64,000 bases of DNA from assembly GCA_038527485.1 (NCBI GenBank), contig JBCBFT010000019.1:1-64000 (forward strand). Reading direction: 5' to 3'. Position 1 is the first letter of the stretch; the number at the start of each line of letters is the position of its first letter. The position numbers were made by a program, and so were the translations under genes. Under the pieces are notes generated by a model. It made no database searches. It was not told the DNA's origin and saw only the letters and a program-made list of their open reading frames with translations. This DNA comes from JALEFZ01 sp038527485. Its GTDB lineage: Bacteria; Bacteroidota; Bacteroidia; J057. Of the stretch, positions 26,175-34,410 are shown piece after piece.

Positions 26175-26462
26175 ATCAACGATTGTTATATTATTCGAAA
26201 AATAAATTTGTTTTAGTCTGTAAATAGGATCCTAGTAGAAGCATATTTGTCGTATATTATTTTTGCCTTTCTTACTATTGGCATCTCCACAATTTTTTTT
26301 GAGGTAGGTGTACGACATCATCATCAGATTTTACCTCCTAATAGTCATACAGTCCTTAAAACTTGAGGGCGTGTATGTGAAAATCACAGCCATGTCATCA
26401 TCTACAGTCATTATGCAGAAGAGCACCTAGATACATTTTTACTCATACCTAATGGACTAGCT

Positions 26463-27017
26463 ATGACCAATGAAAAAGCTTACATGACCAATTTGTGGCG
26501 GCGATATGCCAAAACAGGTGACCCTACAATCTTTAAGGAGATCTATCATAACTGTGATGAAATGCTTTATTTCTCTGCTTACAAAATCATCCAGGACGAG
26601 GATTCTGCAAGAGATATAGTTCAAGAAATTTGGATGAGACTGATCAATGATAGATTGCGATACCAAAACGTCGAGAACTTTCATGGTTGGTTACGCACGA
26701 TTGTGCACAACGAGTGTAAAAAAAAACTTCGTCATCCTTCGATTAGCCGCACCGATCGAATGCCTGATGGCGAGTTGTACGCTCACGAGTTTGCAAAACC
26801 TCCTAAGATCTATTCTGAGATCCATCGGAAAGATCTGTTGGAATTGATTCAGATGTTACCCAATAAAAATTATAGTACCGTTCTTTTGTTAGAGTATAAA
26901 GGCTTAACAAATGGAGAGATCGCGTTCCGACTTGGAGTAAATGAGAAGTATGTGAGAGATCGTAAGTCCAATGCCAAAAAAGCCATAGCCAAGCTAAAGA
27001 AAAAACTTGGGTGGTAA
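26463..27017 (+). CDS. ECF-type RNA polymerase sigma factor
   Basis: The 184-aa protein has sigma region 2 (FSAYKIIQDEDSARDIVQEIWMRL at about 37-60, with the usual D-A-x-D-x-x-Q-E pattern) and region 4 with a helix-turn-helix (LLEYKGLTNGEIAFRLGVNEKYVRDRKSNAKKAI). It lacks extra domains and is of normal ECF length. The next small gene begins 45 bp after its stop and may encode its regulator, although it has no membrane segment typical of an anti-sigma factor. The regulon is unknown. Confidence 0.9.
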   Translation: MTNEKAYMTNLWRRYAKTGDPTIFKEIYHNCDEMLYFSAYKIIQDEDSARDIVQEIWMRLINDRLRYQNVENFHGWLRTIVHNECKKKLRHPSISRTDRMPDGELYAHEFAKPPKIYSEIHRKDLLELIQMLPNKNYSTVLLLEYKGLTNGEIAFRLGVNEKYVRDRKSNAKKAIAKLKKKLGW

Positions 27018-27061
27018 TCTCTTTCAACTGCGTGATTTCGACCATTTTCAATCAATTAATC

Positions 27062-27421
27062 ATGAGTAAAAGTAAAATCAGTAAGAGGCCTTCCCAAAAT
27101 AGGGAAAGGCTCAAATCCATCAAGCTTCTTATAAATTCCTTGTTTGGTCTTACCACCGCAGAGGAAGAATTTGAGGTTGAGAAACAGTTAGATGAAATCC
27201 CTTTATATAGGGATGCAAGGGAAGGGATTATTGATTTCTTAATTGAGGAGGGAAAAAGCTCATTTGAGCGAAAACTCCAGAGTAGGGATTATACGATTAA
27301 TATATTAGAATATGCTCAAGATGCTGCCAAAAATGATCCTGAGATCGATAAAATGATCGGTGATTGTTTTCGTACTCAGTCAAGTGATACCTATTTAACA
27401 GATATCCTTAAGGATAATTGA
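27062..27421 (+). CDS. Small charged protein of unknown function, coupled to the ECF sigma factor
   Basis: The 119-aa product starts at the ATG at 27062; the frame is open further upstream but that would overlap the sigma gene. The N-terminal 20 residues are very basic (SKSKISKRPSQNRERLKSIK). The rest is acidic and helical (AEEEFEVEKQLDEIPLYRD, then EGIIDFLIEEGKSSFERKL). No membrane segment or zinc motif is present. Its position 45 bp behind an ECF sigma gene suggests a cytoplasmic partner or antagonist, which is inference from context only. A hairpin follows 10 bp after the stop. Confidence 0.7.
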   Translation: MSKSKISKRPSQNRERLKSIKLLINSLFGLTTAEEEFEVEKQLDEIPLYRDAREGIIDFLIEEGKSSFERKLQSRDYTINILEYAQDAAKNDPEIDKMIGDCFRTQSSDTYLTDILKDN

Positions 27422-27770
27422 TCTTAAGAATGGGACAGCCACGCACGCTGTCCCATATCTCACATGAATAAAAGCAAAGATCAGTACAAAAGCTTCCCTA
27501 TAATTATAGAGATGATTTTACAAGCCCATGTCGTATGCATGCATAATAAAAAGTTTGAAAAATATAAAACCGTATCTTAAGGGTATATCTTCAAATATAA
27601 TGTATACGATTCCCTGGTCTTCTTTTTCTTATTAAAAGACTCCGAACATGTAGTATGATCGTGAATATTTATACCTGTAGTTTAATGTAGCTCCATCAAG
27701 CTTCAAAATCTGTAGTGAAATCACCATAACAAGAACAAGAGAAAATCAAGGAAAAGCTTAGTACTTTCAG
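27422..27770. other. Intergenic region with one hairpin, otherwise featureless
   Basis: The hairpin at 27431-27455 has a perfect 9-bp stem (TGGGACAGC/GCTGTCCCA) and a 7-nt loop, without a T-run; it may end the sigma-factor transcript. The remaining roughly 310 bp are AT-rich, with no open frame, no repeat and no trace of the missing part of the SDR gene that follows. Confidence 0.6.
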
Positions 27771-28025
27771 ATGAATATCGCCCAAAATTTTCCCAGATTT
27801 GAGTGTATGAAGCGAAAGGTCATCTTACATCAGACGTTACAAGATCTCTATGCTCAAATGGGAATCTCCATGGAGCAAGAGGTGGAGATGATTGGCAACT
27901 TGACTGCGCTGGGGCGTGTGGGACAGGCCGAAGATATTGGAGGCGTTGTGGCCTTCCTCGCCAGCGACGACGCGGGCTGGATCAATGCCCAGCGTATAGA
28001 GGTATCAGACGGTCAGAATTTGTAA
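27771..28025 (+). pseudogene. Truncated short-chain dehydrogenase/reductase (C-terminal remnant)
   Basis: The last 40 codons encode a clear SDR C-terminus (LGRVGQAEDIGGVVAFLASD, then a WINAQRIEVSDGQN end that corresponds to the family's I-T-G-Q-x-I-x-V-D-G-G). The cofactor-binding Rossmann part and the Tyr-x-x-x-Lys active site are absent, and the codons before the SDR-like stretch resemble no family. A normal SDR has about 250 residues; this frame has 84. A strong terminator follows directly, as for an intact gene. It is a deletion remnant and is unlikely to make an enzyme. Confidence 0.8.
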
Positions 28026-28047
28026 GTAGAAAGTTGACTGGAAGGTG

Positions 28048-28089
28048 CGAGAACAGGGAGAGACTGTAGCCCCTGTTCTCGTTTTTTTT
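28048..28089 (+). terminator. Rho-independent terminator behind the SDR remnant
   Basis: An 11-bp perfect stem (CGAGAACAGGG/CCCTGTTCTCG) with a 12-nt loop is followed by eight T residues. Confidence 0.92.
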
Positions 28090-28152
28090 GATTTCTGAAA
28101 AGAAAAATATCCTTATTTTGGGAATATCTATATATGACCGATAACAGGATAC

Positions 28153-29118
28153 ATGGCAAAGACACAAGAGGGAGGAAATAATAGTAAAGTCAAACGATTT
28201 CTGGTAGGATTGGGGATACCTACAGGTATTGTTGCAGTGGCTATGGCTATTTTTATTGCGCTGCCGCAAGATCTCCAAGATCAAATCTCTTTATGGATTG
28301 AGGTACAAGATTCTACCGAAATTGTCATTCCTCCAGATCCCCACGACGAGCGAACGGTGACAAGTCTGGTCAACTTTTATCCTTCTTCTACAACCCAACA
28401 TATCATTACGCACGATTTCATCAAGCTCTCATATGCAGAGTCGCATGAGCAGGCAGAGTGGGTGGCCTACGAGTTGCGTGCAGAAGACCTACAGACTTTT
28501 GCTTTTGAGCGTCCTTCTTCCTTCAAGGTCGACCCCAAAGTCACCAGCGGCAGTGCCCACCCATCGGATTATCTCAAGAGCGGATACGATCGGGGACATC
28601 TCGCGCCCGCTGCTGATATGTCGTTTGATGAGGACGCACTCAAGCAAAGCTTTTATATGAGTAATATCAGCCCTCAGCAGCCAGGATTTAATCGGGGGAT
28701 CTGGAAGGAACTGGAAATGCAAGTACGCGACTGGTGTAAGCAAAGCCAGAACTTATATGTCGTCACAGGACCTGTCCTGACGCTACGTGCCCAGCGCAGA
28801 TTGGGCAAGGAAAAAGCACTAGCTGCTCCCTCGCGGTACTACAAGATATTGCTGGACCTCAACGATGTCTCCTCCAAAGCCGCTGCTTTCCTTCTCCCCA
28901 ACAAAAAGAGCGATGAACGTCTGTCAGATTATATAGTCACGATCGACTCGTTAGAGGCTTTGACCCAGATTGATTTTTTCCCTCACCTTCCTGACAAGCA
29001 GGAAAAAGAGTTGGAATCCCGAACGTTTAAAAATAAATGGGATTTTGATGAAGAGCGATTCATGATGCGCAAGTTGATGTGGAATCCCGATGCGGCCCAA
29101 TCACGGTCTTTTGAGTAA
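28153..29118 (+). CDS. Membrane-anchored or exported DNA/RNA non-specific endonuclease (NUC1 family)
   Basis: The 321-aa protein has an N-terminal hydrophobic segment (about 15-37) that anchors or exports it. The nuclease domain carries the DRGH motif D146-R-G-H149, where H149 is the general base. It also has N171 (NISPQ), N180 and E186, which match the metal-binding Asn and following Glu of the beta-beta-alpha-metal fold. The enzyme should cut single- and double-stranded nucleic acid outside the cytoplasm, for nutrition or defence. No immunity gene is visible next to it. Confidence 0.93.
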   Translation: MAKTQEGGNNSKVKRFLVGLGIPTGIVAVAMAIFIALPQDLQDQISLWIEVQDSTEIVIPPDPHDERTVTSLVNFYPSSTTQHIITHDFIKLSYAESHEQAEWVAYELRAEDLQTFAFERPSSFKVDPKVTSGSAHPSDYLKSGYDRGHLAPAADMSFDEDALKQSFYMSNISPQQPGFNRGIWKELEMQVRDWCKQSQNLYVVTGPVLTLRAQRRLGKEKALAAPSRYYKILLDLNDVSSKAAAFLLPNKKSDERLSDYIVTIDSLEALTQIDFFPHLPDKQEKELESRTFKNKWDFDEERFMMRKLMWNPDAAQSRSFE

Positions 29119-29148
29119 ACATTGAGTGAAGGTCCATGTTTGAAAGGA

Positions 29149-29316
29149 ATGAAAACGAAAAACTGTCCCCGCTGTAAGAAGGATTTCGACACCATGTATC
29201 GTGTGCAGATCCAAAAAGGGAAAACGTGGATCTTCGTCTGCAAAGATTGCTGTGAGCATTATCAAAAGGGAGCCTTCTATCGATATGGAGGGACTTGGAA
29301 GGGGTACAGACATTGA
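29149..29316 (+). CDS. Small zinc-ribbon protein conserved in Bacteroidota
   Basis: The 55-aa product starts at the ATG at 29149, preceded by AAAGGA; the frame is open nine codons further upstream. Four cysteines form a ribbon (C-P-R-C near the start and C-K-D-C-C in the middle), and the end YRYGGTWKGYRH is typical of a small uncharacterised Bacteroidota family. It may bind nucleic acid or protein. It starts 30 bp after the nuclease stop codon and may share its transcript. Confidence 0.75.
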   Translation: MKTKNCPRCKKDFDTMYRVQIQKGKTWIFVCKDCCEHYQKGAFYRYGGTWKGYRH

Positions 29317-29324
29317 GGAAGAAA

Positions 29325-30272
29325 TCACTTAATGATAGAACCCAATGTAGCAAGCGTCAGTCCCAACATCAAAATCAATCCATAGAGGCCCGAAATCAGG
29401 CTCGTCCTCAGGATGGTACCTCCCCAGGATCTACGATATGTTCTGCGGATAGCCAAGGTGAGATACACCAAAATACCAAAGATCACTACCAGTTGCATAT
29501 ATCGGGCGCCTACCCCATAATTTAACGCCAGTAAGAGCCCCATCCAAATGAAGGCGAAGGAGTGGAGGTTGAGAGAAAATACCAAATGCTCTGTATAATA
29601 CATACGATTCCTCGCAAAGAAGAGTTTGAGTAACAAGGCCAAAAGCGGCATCAGGAGAAACATGACCCTGCTGGTATTTTCCATCATGCTATGGTAGAGG
29701 TCCACATAGTTGATCTGCCCGGCCATCAAGGCGATACCAAATAAGGTAACACGCCTTTCGACCCAATTTACCTGTAGGTCTTTGGCTTTGAACACGGAGT
29801 CCAAATCTGCCGAAGTAACCTCCCCCTTTTTCAGGAGATCTTTAATTTCTGTCCCTGTCAGCAGGCTTTTTCCCACCATATTGATTCGGCCATTGACAGA
29901 TAGACTATCCGATTGGATGGCCATATTGATTTCCTTGTTGACCTTCTCCGCATCCTGTTGCGTGACGAAGTTGACTTCGAGGAAGAATAGGAAGCTGATC
30001 AATAAATAAAATTGAAGAGGAGGGACATAGAAGCGGCGGTGCCCCTGATTGAATCGGTTGGTGATCAATCCAGGTACCCACATATCCTTGAGGGTATGAT
30101 AGGTACGTGTATCAAAGTTGAAAATTTGCTGGATGGAGACTACGAGAAATCGACCGAGAGAAAGCCTGTGAGTGGTATTTTTTTGCCCACAGTGTGCGCA
30201 GTAGTTGTCCTGCTCCCTCAGAAAATGGGAGCAATTGGGACAATAGGTATTTTCTGGCTGACGTTCATTCAT
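29325..30272 (-). CDS. DUF3667 membrane protein with N-terminal zinc ribbon
   Basis: The 315-aa protein opens with a zinc ribbon (C-P-N-C at 11-14 and C-A-H-C at 25-28), followed by the DUF3667 signature (LSLGRFLVVSIQQIFNFDTR, then FYVPPLQFYLLISFLFFL). Further membrane segments follow in the C-terminal half (about residues 205-225, 235-255, 260-280 and 290-312). The family is widespread in Bacteroidota and has no known function. It is convergent with the zinc-ribbon gene before it. The following gene on the same strand lies 24 bp upstream, so the two may form an operon. Confidence 0.88.
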   Translation of the reverse strand: MNERQPENTYCPNCSHFLREQDNYCAHCGQKNTTHRLSLGRFLVVSIQQIFNFDTRTYHTLKDMWVPGLITNRFNQGHRRFYVPPLQFYLLISFLFFLEVNFVTQQDAEKVNKEINMAIQSDSLSVNGRINMVGKSLLTGTEIKDLLKKGEVTSADLDSVFKAKDLQVNWVERRVTLFGIALMAGQINYVDLYHSMMENTSRVMFLLMPLLALLLKLFFARNRMYYTEHLVFSLNLHSFAFIWMGLLLALNYGVGARYMQLVVIFGILVYLTLAIRRTYRRSWGGTILRTSLISGLYGLILMLGLTLATLGSIIK

Positions 30273-30296
30273 GACATCTGATGGGGGAGACTTTAC

Positions 30297-30803
30297 CTAT
30301 TCAGATTGATTGAGGATGCTTTGATAGGATTCCCAGTCTTTGAGTATATACACGATACCTTTTCCTGCTTCTGCGTATATATCGAATACATCTTTTTTCT
30401 GTAGGTCTGAGAGACGGAGGGTGGCCTCCTCAAGAGACAGATTCGTGGCAAAACACAGCATACCAGGTGTGATTTTTCCAGATGCTTTGACGGCAGCCAT
30501 GATGATGTCACTTTCTGTTACAGGTTCATTGCCTCTTTTCTTTTTGATACTTGTCAACTCATTTTCCCTGATGAGGTCGGGATTGGTCAGTTGGTAGATG
30601 CGCGAGTTGTCATTCACTTTTACATTGAATACACCTCTCTTTCGCAATCTCTTGAGTCTACTTTCGGCATTTTTAATCTTCAGATGGGTGACTACAGCAA
30701 GAGAAGAGGGGGTCACTTGACCTCCCAATTGTTTGGCGATGGCGATGATATCAGCATCACTGATTTTTCCTTTCTTACGGTTTAAAAATGAGAAGATGGC
30801 CAT
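30297..30803 (-). CDS. Protein with two tandem winged-helix-like repeats
   Basis: The 168-aa protein is an internal duplication. Residues 14-72 (SDADIIAIAKQLGGQVTPSS, ending in SRIYQL) and residues 96-154 (TESDIIMAAVKASGKITPGM, ending in GIVYIL) align over their length, each with the helix-helix-helix-wing pattern of a small winged-helix domain. This suggests a nucleic-acid-binding or membrane-associated regulator, but no family was named. It lies just upstream of the DUF3667 gene on the same strand. Confidence 0.72.
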   Translation of the reverse strand: MAIFSFLNRKKGKISDADIIAIAKQLGGQVTPSSLAVVTHLKIKNAESRLKRLRKRGVFNVKVNDNSRIYQLTNPDLIRENELTSIKKKRGNEPVTESDIIMAAVKASGKITPGMLCFATNLSLEEATLRLSDLQKKDVFDIYAEAGKGIVYILKDWESYQSILNQSE

Positions 30804-30913
30804 AAAAATGCTACTGCTGAGGACGCTTATGATAAAAAATATAGTAAGATATGCGGGAAATTACATATACATATGGGGGGAAACAAATATTTCCCCCACA
30901 TCATATCTGATTG

Positions 30914-32062
30914 TCATGCATGCGCCATCGCGACCATCTGAAAGGCTTGGTTGAGATCTGCCAATAGATCGGGTGCATCTTCTATTCCAACAGAGAATCG
31001 AAGCATCTGATTAGAAATTCCCATGGCTTGCCTTGTGGCTTCATCTATGGCTGCATGGGAGGTGAGTGCGGGAGAGCAAACGGTACTTTCGACTCCACCT
31101 AGACTCATAGAGGGCGATACGAGCTTGAGTGCCTCTTGATAGGCTTGATTGTCGATCCCTTCTGCCAACTCAAATGTCAGCATCCCTCCAAAACCCTGCA
31201 TCTGCTTTCTTGCCAGCTCATGTTGAGGATGAGAGGCTAATCCAGGATAGTATACATGCTGGATCATCTCATGAGCAGCCAGTGCTTCTGCCAGATATTG
31301 CGCATTGTGGTTTTGCTGCTGTACGCGGAGGTTGAGTGTCTTGAGGCTGCGTTCGAGCAAGGAGGCACTCTGTGCATTGATGCTGCCTCCAAAGTTCTTG
31401 GCTGCTAGGTGGATGGTTTCGACTTTTTGTTCTGAGCAGAGGGCTATCCCTGCGCAGATGTCGCTATGTCCTCCCAGATACTTCGTGGCACTGTGTACCA
31501 CGATGTCTATACCCAATCTATGGGGCTGCTGATTGATCGGCGAGGCAAAGGTATTGTCGATCATCGTCGTGATGCCGTGATCTTTGGCGAGCTGGGCAAT
31601 GGCTTCGATGTCCACCAGCGTGAGCAAGGGGTTGGAAGGGGTTTCGATGTGAATCAATCGTGTGTTGGGGCGAATGGCTGCCTCAAAATCTGCTACTTCC
31701 ATCCCTTCCGTAAAGGTGTACTCGACCCCACATCTGGGAAGCTCAGATTGGACAAAGGCAATGGTCCCTCCATATAACGCTTTTTGCAGGATCACATGGT
31801 CTCCCTGTCTGACTTGACTCAGCATCGCGGTGCTGATGGCCGCCATACCTGACCCGAACAAGACACCTGTTTCCGCCCCTTCTAGTTGGGCTACTTTTTT
31901 GACGACAGCCCCTTGGTTCGGAATGTTGAAATAGCGGGGGTATCGCTTTTGCTCCATGTCTAGGTAGGCATAAGACGTACTGGGATAGATCGGCGTGGTC
32001 CTTCCTTTCATTTCTGAATCGATGAAAGTGCCCGAGTGTACGCAAATGGTATTTTTATCCAT
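30914..32062 (-). CDS. PLP-dependent trans-sulfuration enzyme (cystathionine gamma-synthase / gamma-lyase / methionine gamma-lyase family)
   Basis: The 382-aa enzyme belongs to the Cys/Met-metabolism PLP family. K194 in SATKYLGGH is the Schiff-base lysine, D169 in MIDNTFASP holds the pyridine nitrogen, and the active-site loop YPSTSYAYLD near the N-terminus is typical. It acts on cystathionine, homoserine derivatives or methionine in the cytoplasm; the exact reaction cannot be assigned by eye. A 257-bp leader upstream contains a long-range stem that may be regulatory. No other sulfur gene is adjacent apart from a rhodanese on the opposite strand. Confidence 0.92.
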   Translation of the reverse strand: MDKNTICVHSGTFIDSEMKGRTTPIYPSTSYAYLDMEQKRYPRYFNIPNQGAVVKKVAQLEGAETGVLFGSGMAAISTAMLSQVRQGDHVILQKALYGGTIAFVQSELPRCGVEYTFTEGMEVADFEAAIRPNTRLIHIETPSNPLLTLVDIEAIAQLAKDHGITTMIDNTFASPINQQPHRLGIDIVVHSATKYLGGHSDICAGIALCSEQKVETIHLAAKNFGGSINAQSASLLERSLKTLNLRVQQQNHNAQYLAEALAAHEMIQHVYYPGLASHPQHELARKQMQGFGGMLTFELAEGIDNQAYQEALKLVSPSMSLGGVESTVCSPALTSHAAIDEATRQAMGISNQMLRFSVGIEDAPDLLADLNQAFQMVAMAHA

Positions 32063-32150
32063 GATGTGGGTGTTATAATATCAATAAATAGATGTTGAGT
32101 ATTCGATCTTGACTCACTTTTGAACGAATGGAAAATAAGACTTTTTAATA

Positions 32151-32221
32151 TACTACGGGGAGGCTAGCCTGCTTTTTGTATACCAGCGGACGAATCTTCA
32201 CTTTCTGCTTTCCTCGTAGTA
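32151..32221 (-). promoter_or_regulatory. Candidate structured leader of the trans-sulfuration gene
   Basis: TACTACGGGGA (32151-32161) pairs with TCCTCGTAGTA (32211-32221) over 11 bp with one G-U pair, enclosing about 49 nt that include a GGCTAGCC palindrome. It lies 89 bp before the start codon of the leftward gene. It matches no riboswitch class I know. It may also be a plain inverted repeat. Confidence 0.35.
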
Positions 32222-32319
32222 TCCTACATCAACTTTCTCCTACACTTTCCGTAACATGAATCACATAATTATAATCTGATTATATATTATCTTTGGCATT
32301 GAATCATAAACTACACATC

Positions 32320-32703
32320 ATGATGAGAAAATTACTCGCAGCTCTCGCAGGCTTCCTCTTTGCAGGGCAGGTTTCAGGTCAGCAGGTCCAAAATGTAGAG
32401 GTGTCTCAGTTTAAAATCTATATGGAGACCTATCAAAATTACTATCTAATCGATGTAAGGACGCCACAGGAGTATGCAAGTGGTAAGATCCCAGGAGCCA
32501 TCAACCTCAATGTCAACAATCCCAATTTTCAGGAGAAGCTAGCGGAGTTAGATCCTTCTCGTCCTGTGCTGGTGTACTGCCATGCAGGAGGAAGATCGGC
32601 TCGTGCAGGACGCATCATGACCAATTATGGATTCATAGAAGTATTCAACCTCCAAGGCGGTATCACCCAGTGGAGATCCGCAGGAGAACAGATAGAGAAG
32701 TAA
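32320..32703 (+). CDS. Exported single-domain rhodanese-like protein
   Basis: The 127-aa product has a signal peptide (cleavage near VSGQ) and one rhodanese domain: YYLIDVRTPQEYASGKIPGA and the active loop VYCHAGGRSARAGR with its catalytic Cys. Such periplasmic proteins may carry sulfane sulfur or serve thiol chemistry. A thioredoxin gene follows 72 bp downstream on the same strand, a pairing that fits thiol/disulfide or sulfur transfer. Two adjacent ATGs (32320 and 32323) are possible starts. Confidence 0.9.
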   Translation: MMRKLLAALAGFLFAGQVSGQQVQNVEVSQFKIYMETYQNYYLIDVRTPQEYASGKIPGAINLNVNNPNFQEKLAELDPSRPVLVYCHAGGRSARAGRIMTNYGFIEVFNLQGGITQWRSAGEQIEK

Positions 32704-32775
32704 TAGGTAGAAGTGGTCAAATCCCTCAGAGGATGACTTTTCTAGCCTTTTTGTCTTTTACAAACATTCATATAA

Positions 32776-33084
32776 ATGGAAAATAAAAAAGCCACATTCA
32801 ACGAGTTGATTCAAGGTGACAAACCTGTCCTCGTCGATTTCTTTGCTACTTGGTGTGGGCCTTGTCAGGCTATGCAGCCGATCTTGAAGGATCTGATAGA
32901 GGAAGTAGGAGATCAGGCACACATCATCAAGGTAGATGTGGACAAGAATCAGGCAGCAGCGCAGCACTTTGGTGTGCGTGGGGTCCCGACCTTTATTCTG
33001 TTTAAGGATGGAGAGATCAAGTGGCAGCAAGCGGGTATGCAACCTAAGCACCAGCTCAAGCAATTGATTGAGCAGCATGCATAG
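32776..33084 (+). CDS. Thioredoxin
   Basis: The 102-aa protein is a canonical thioredoxin with active site W26-C27-G-P-C30, the cis-Pro region GVRGVPTFILFKDG, and no signal peptide, so it is cytoplasmic. It keeps protein thiols reduced and feeds electrons to reductases. It follows the rhodanese gene and ends in a strong terminator. Confidence 0.95.
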   Translation: MENKKATFNELIQGDKPVLVDFFATWCGPCQAMQPILKDLIEEVGDQAHIIKVDVDKNQAAAQHFGVRGVPTFILFKDGEIKWQQAGMQPKHQLKQLIEQHA

Positions 33085-33091
33085 ATCATAG

Positions 33092-33143
33092 AAGGAAAAA
33101 CCGAGCGACAGCTCTCATCTGTCTTTCGGTTTTTCCTTTATTA
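33092..33143. terminator. Terminator behind the thioredoxin gene
   Basis: AAGGAAAAACCGA (33092-33104) pairs with TCGGTTTTTCCTT (33126-33138), with an inner GACAG/CTGTC stem. The T-rich right arm and A-rich left arm make it a likely two-way terminator. Confidence 0.82.
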
Positions 33144-33193
33144 CTACACCTTTTATAAACTGCGAGTTTCGATCCTTTCACTTTCATTCTGCT

Positions 33194-33412
33194 ATGAATC
33201 TCCACAATGACTGGAAACTTTTCCTGATGCTTTCTCTGACGCTTGGACTGGCGCCTTTCTTTCCTGAGCCTCATATCTGGGGCAAACTCAAATGGATCGC
33301 AGGGGGAGCAGAAGGCATGCAAGTGATGGATTATTTTGATTTATTTCTTCATGGGATGCCTTGGCTTTTACTTTTTCGTATCCTTATATTGAAGGTATTG
33401 AAAAAGATATAA
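33194..33412 (+). CDS. Small conserved membrane protein of Bacteroidota
   Basis: The 72-aa product has two hydrophobic segments (about 8-23 and 50-68). The phrase LTLGLAPFFPEPHIWGKLKW is typical of a small uncharacterised membrane protein family often encoded next to other small genes in this phylum. No function is known. It precedes the methyltransferase gene by 12 bp and is probably cotranscribed with it. Confidence 0.75.
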   Translation: MNLHNDWKLFLMLSLTLGLAPFFPEPHIWGKLKWIAGGAEGMQVMDYFDLFLHGMPWLLLFRILILKVLKKI

Positions 33413-33424
33413 GTACACCGTTTC

Positions 33425-34018
33425 ATGAAGGAACATTGGGATGCGCGCTACCAAGCCGATACGTACGCTTATGGGGTAGCACCAAATGAGTTTTTTGCAG
33501 AACAATTAGAGAAGCTTGCCCCAGGAAGCCTGCTACTTCCAGCAGAAGGGCAAGGGCGCAATGCGGTATTTGCCGCAAAAATGGGTTGGGATGTTCACGC
33601 CTTTGACTTCAGCGAGGTCGCCAAAGAAAAGGCCCTGCAACTGGCTGAGCAAGAGGGCGTAGAATTTCGGTATGACACCATGAGTTTTGATTCGATCCAA
33701 CTACCAGTAGAGACATACGATGCGATCGGATTGGTTTTTATCCATACAGCACCCAGCATGCGACAATCCCTACACCGTCAATTGATTCCCCTACTCAAAC
33801 CTGAAGGTATGGTGATACTCGAGGCTTTCCACAAGACCCAATTAGGACTTACCTCAGGTGGCCCCAAGAGTGATGCGATGTTGTTTAGCGAAGAAGAACT
33901 CCGCGAAGATTTTCAATCCCTCGACATTATCTCCCTCGAAGTCGTCACCCGTCAATTAGATGAAGGGCCCTTTCATCAAGGAGAGGCACGCATCATCCAG
34001 ATGGTGGCCCATGCTTAA
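33425..34018 (+). CDS. Class I SAM-dependent methyltransferase
   Basis: The 197-aa enzyme has the SAM-binding pattern: LLLPAEGQGRNAVFAAKMGW (motif I region), VHAFDFSEVAKEKA (motif II acidic residue) and YDAIGLVFIH (motif IV). It resembles the TehB-like group that methylates small molecules such as tellurite, thiols or selenium species. The substrate is not evident. The small membrane protein gene just upstream is likely in the same operon. Confidence 0.87.
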   Translation: MKEHWDARYQADTYAYGVAPNEFFAEQLEKLAPGSLLLPAEGQGRNAVFAAKMGWDVHAFDFSEVAKEKALQLAEQEGVEFRYDTMSFDSIQLPVETYDAIGLVFIHTAPSMRQSLHRQLIPLLKPEGMVILEAFHKTQLGLTSGGPKSDAMLFSEEELREDFQSLDIISLEVVTRQLDEGPFHQGEARIIQMVAHA

Positions 34019-34410
34019 TGTATGCAAATCGAAAAATTCACATTTTGCGATTTGCGTAGACTCCAATCTACGCATGCCTCAATCGGTCATCTCCGACGAC
34101 TCCCCCGCTCGAGCCTAGGACTGAACCCTACATGCTACATTTCATTGCCCCATCAGGACAACAAATGGGGGAGCATGAATCGAAAAATTCATATTTTTCG
34201 CTATGCGTAGACTCCAATCTACGCATGCCTCAATCTGTTGTCTCCAATAATCCGCTCGAGCCTAGGACTGAACCCCACATGCTACATTTCATTGTCCCAT
34301 CAGGACAATAAATGAGGGAGCATGAATCGAAAAATTCATATTTTTCGCTATGCGTAGACTCCGATCTACGCATGCCTCAATCTATCGTCTCCAACGACTC
34401 CCCAAGGGAT
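34019..34410. repeat. Tandem array of about 150-bp structured repeats (2.5 copies)
   Basis: Copies begin at 34027, 34178 and 34325 (periods 151 and 147 bp); the third ends near 34403. Each copy has a hairpin GCGTAGA-CTCC(A/G)A-TCTACGC, then CATGCCTCAATC. The first two also contain CTCGAGCCTAGGACTGAAC, ACATGCTACATTTCATTG, and a second hairpin of the form TTGTCC-CATCA-GGACAA followed by AAATG. In the first copy GCAAATCG (34024-34031) and CGATTTGC (34048-34055) form a further inverted repeat. No open frame is conserved between copies. A diverged relative of the second half lies at 37589-37637. Confidence 0.88.

Noticed and set aside
27803..28069. Second frame over the SDR remnant as a gene
   Set aside because: It is an alternative frame of the same DNA with an Arg/Cys-rich product; the SDR-like reading is in the other frame.
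34019..34410. CRISPR-like array
   Set aside because: The units are about 150 bp, repeat across their whole length and lack unique spacers; there are only 2.5 copies and no cas gene.
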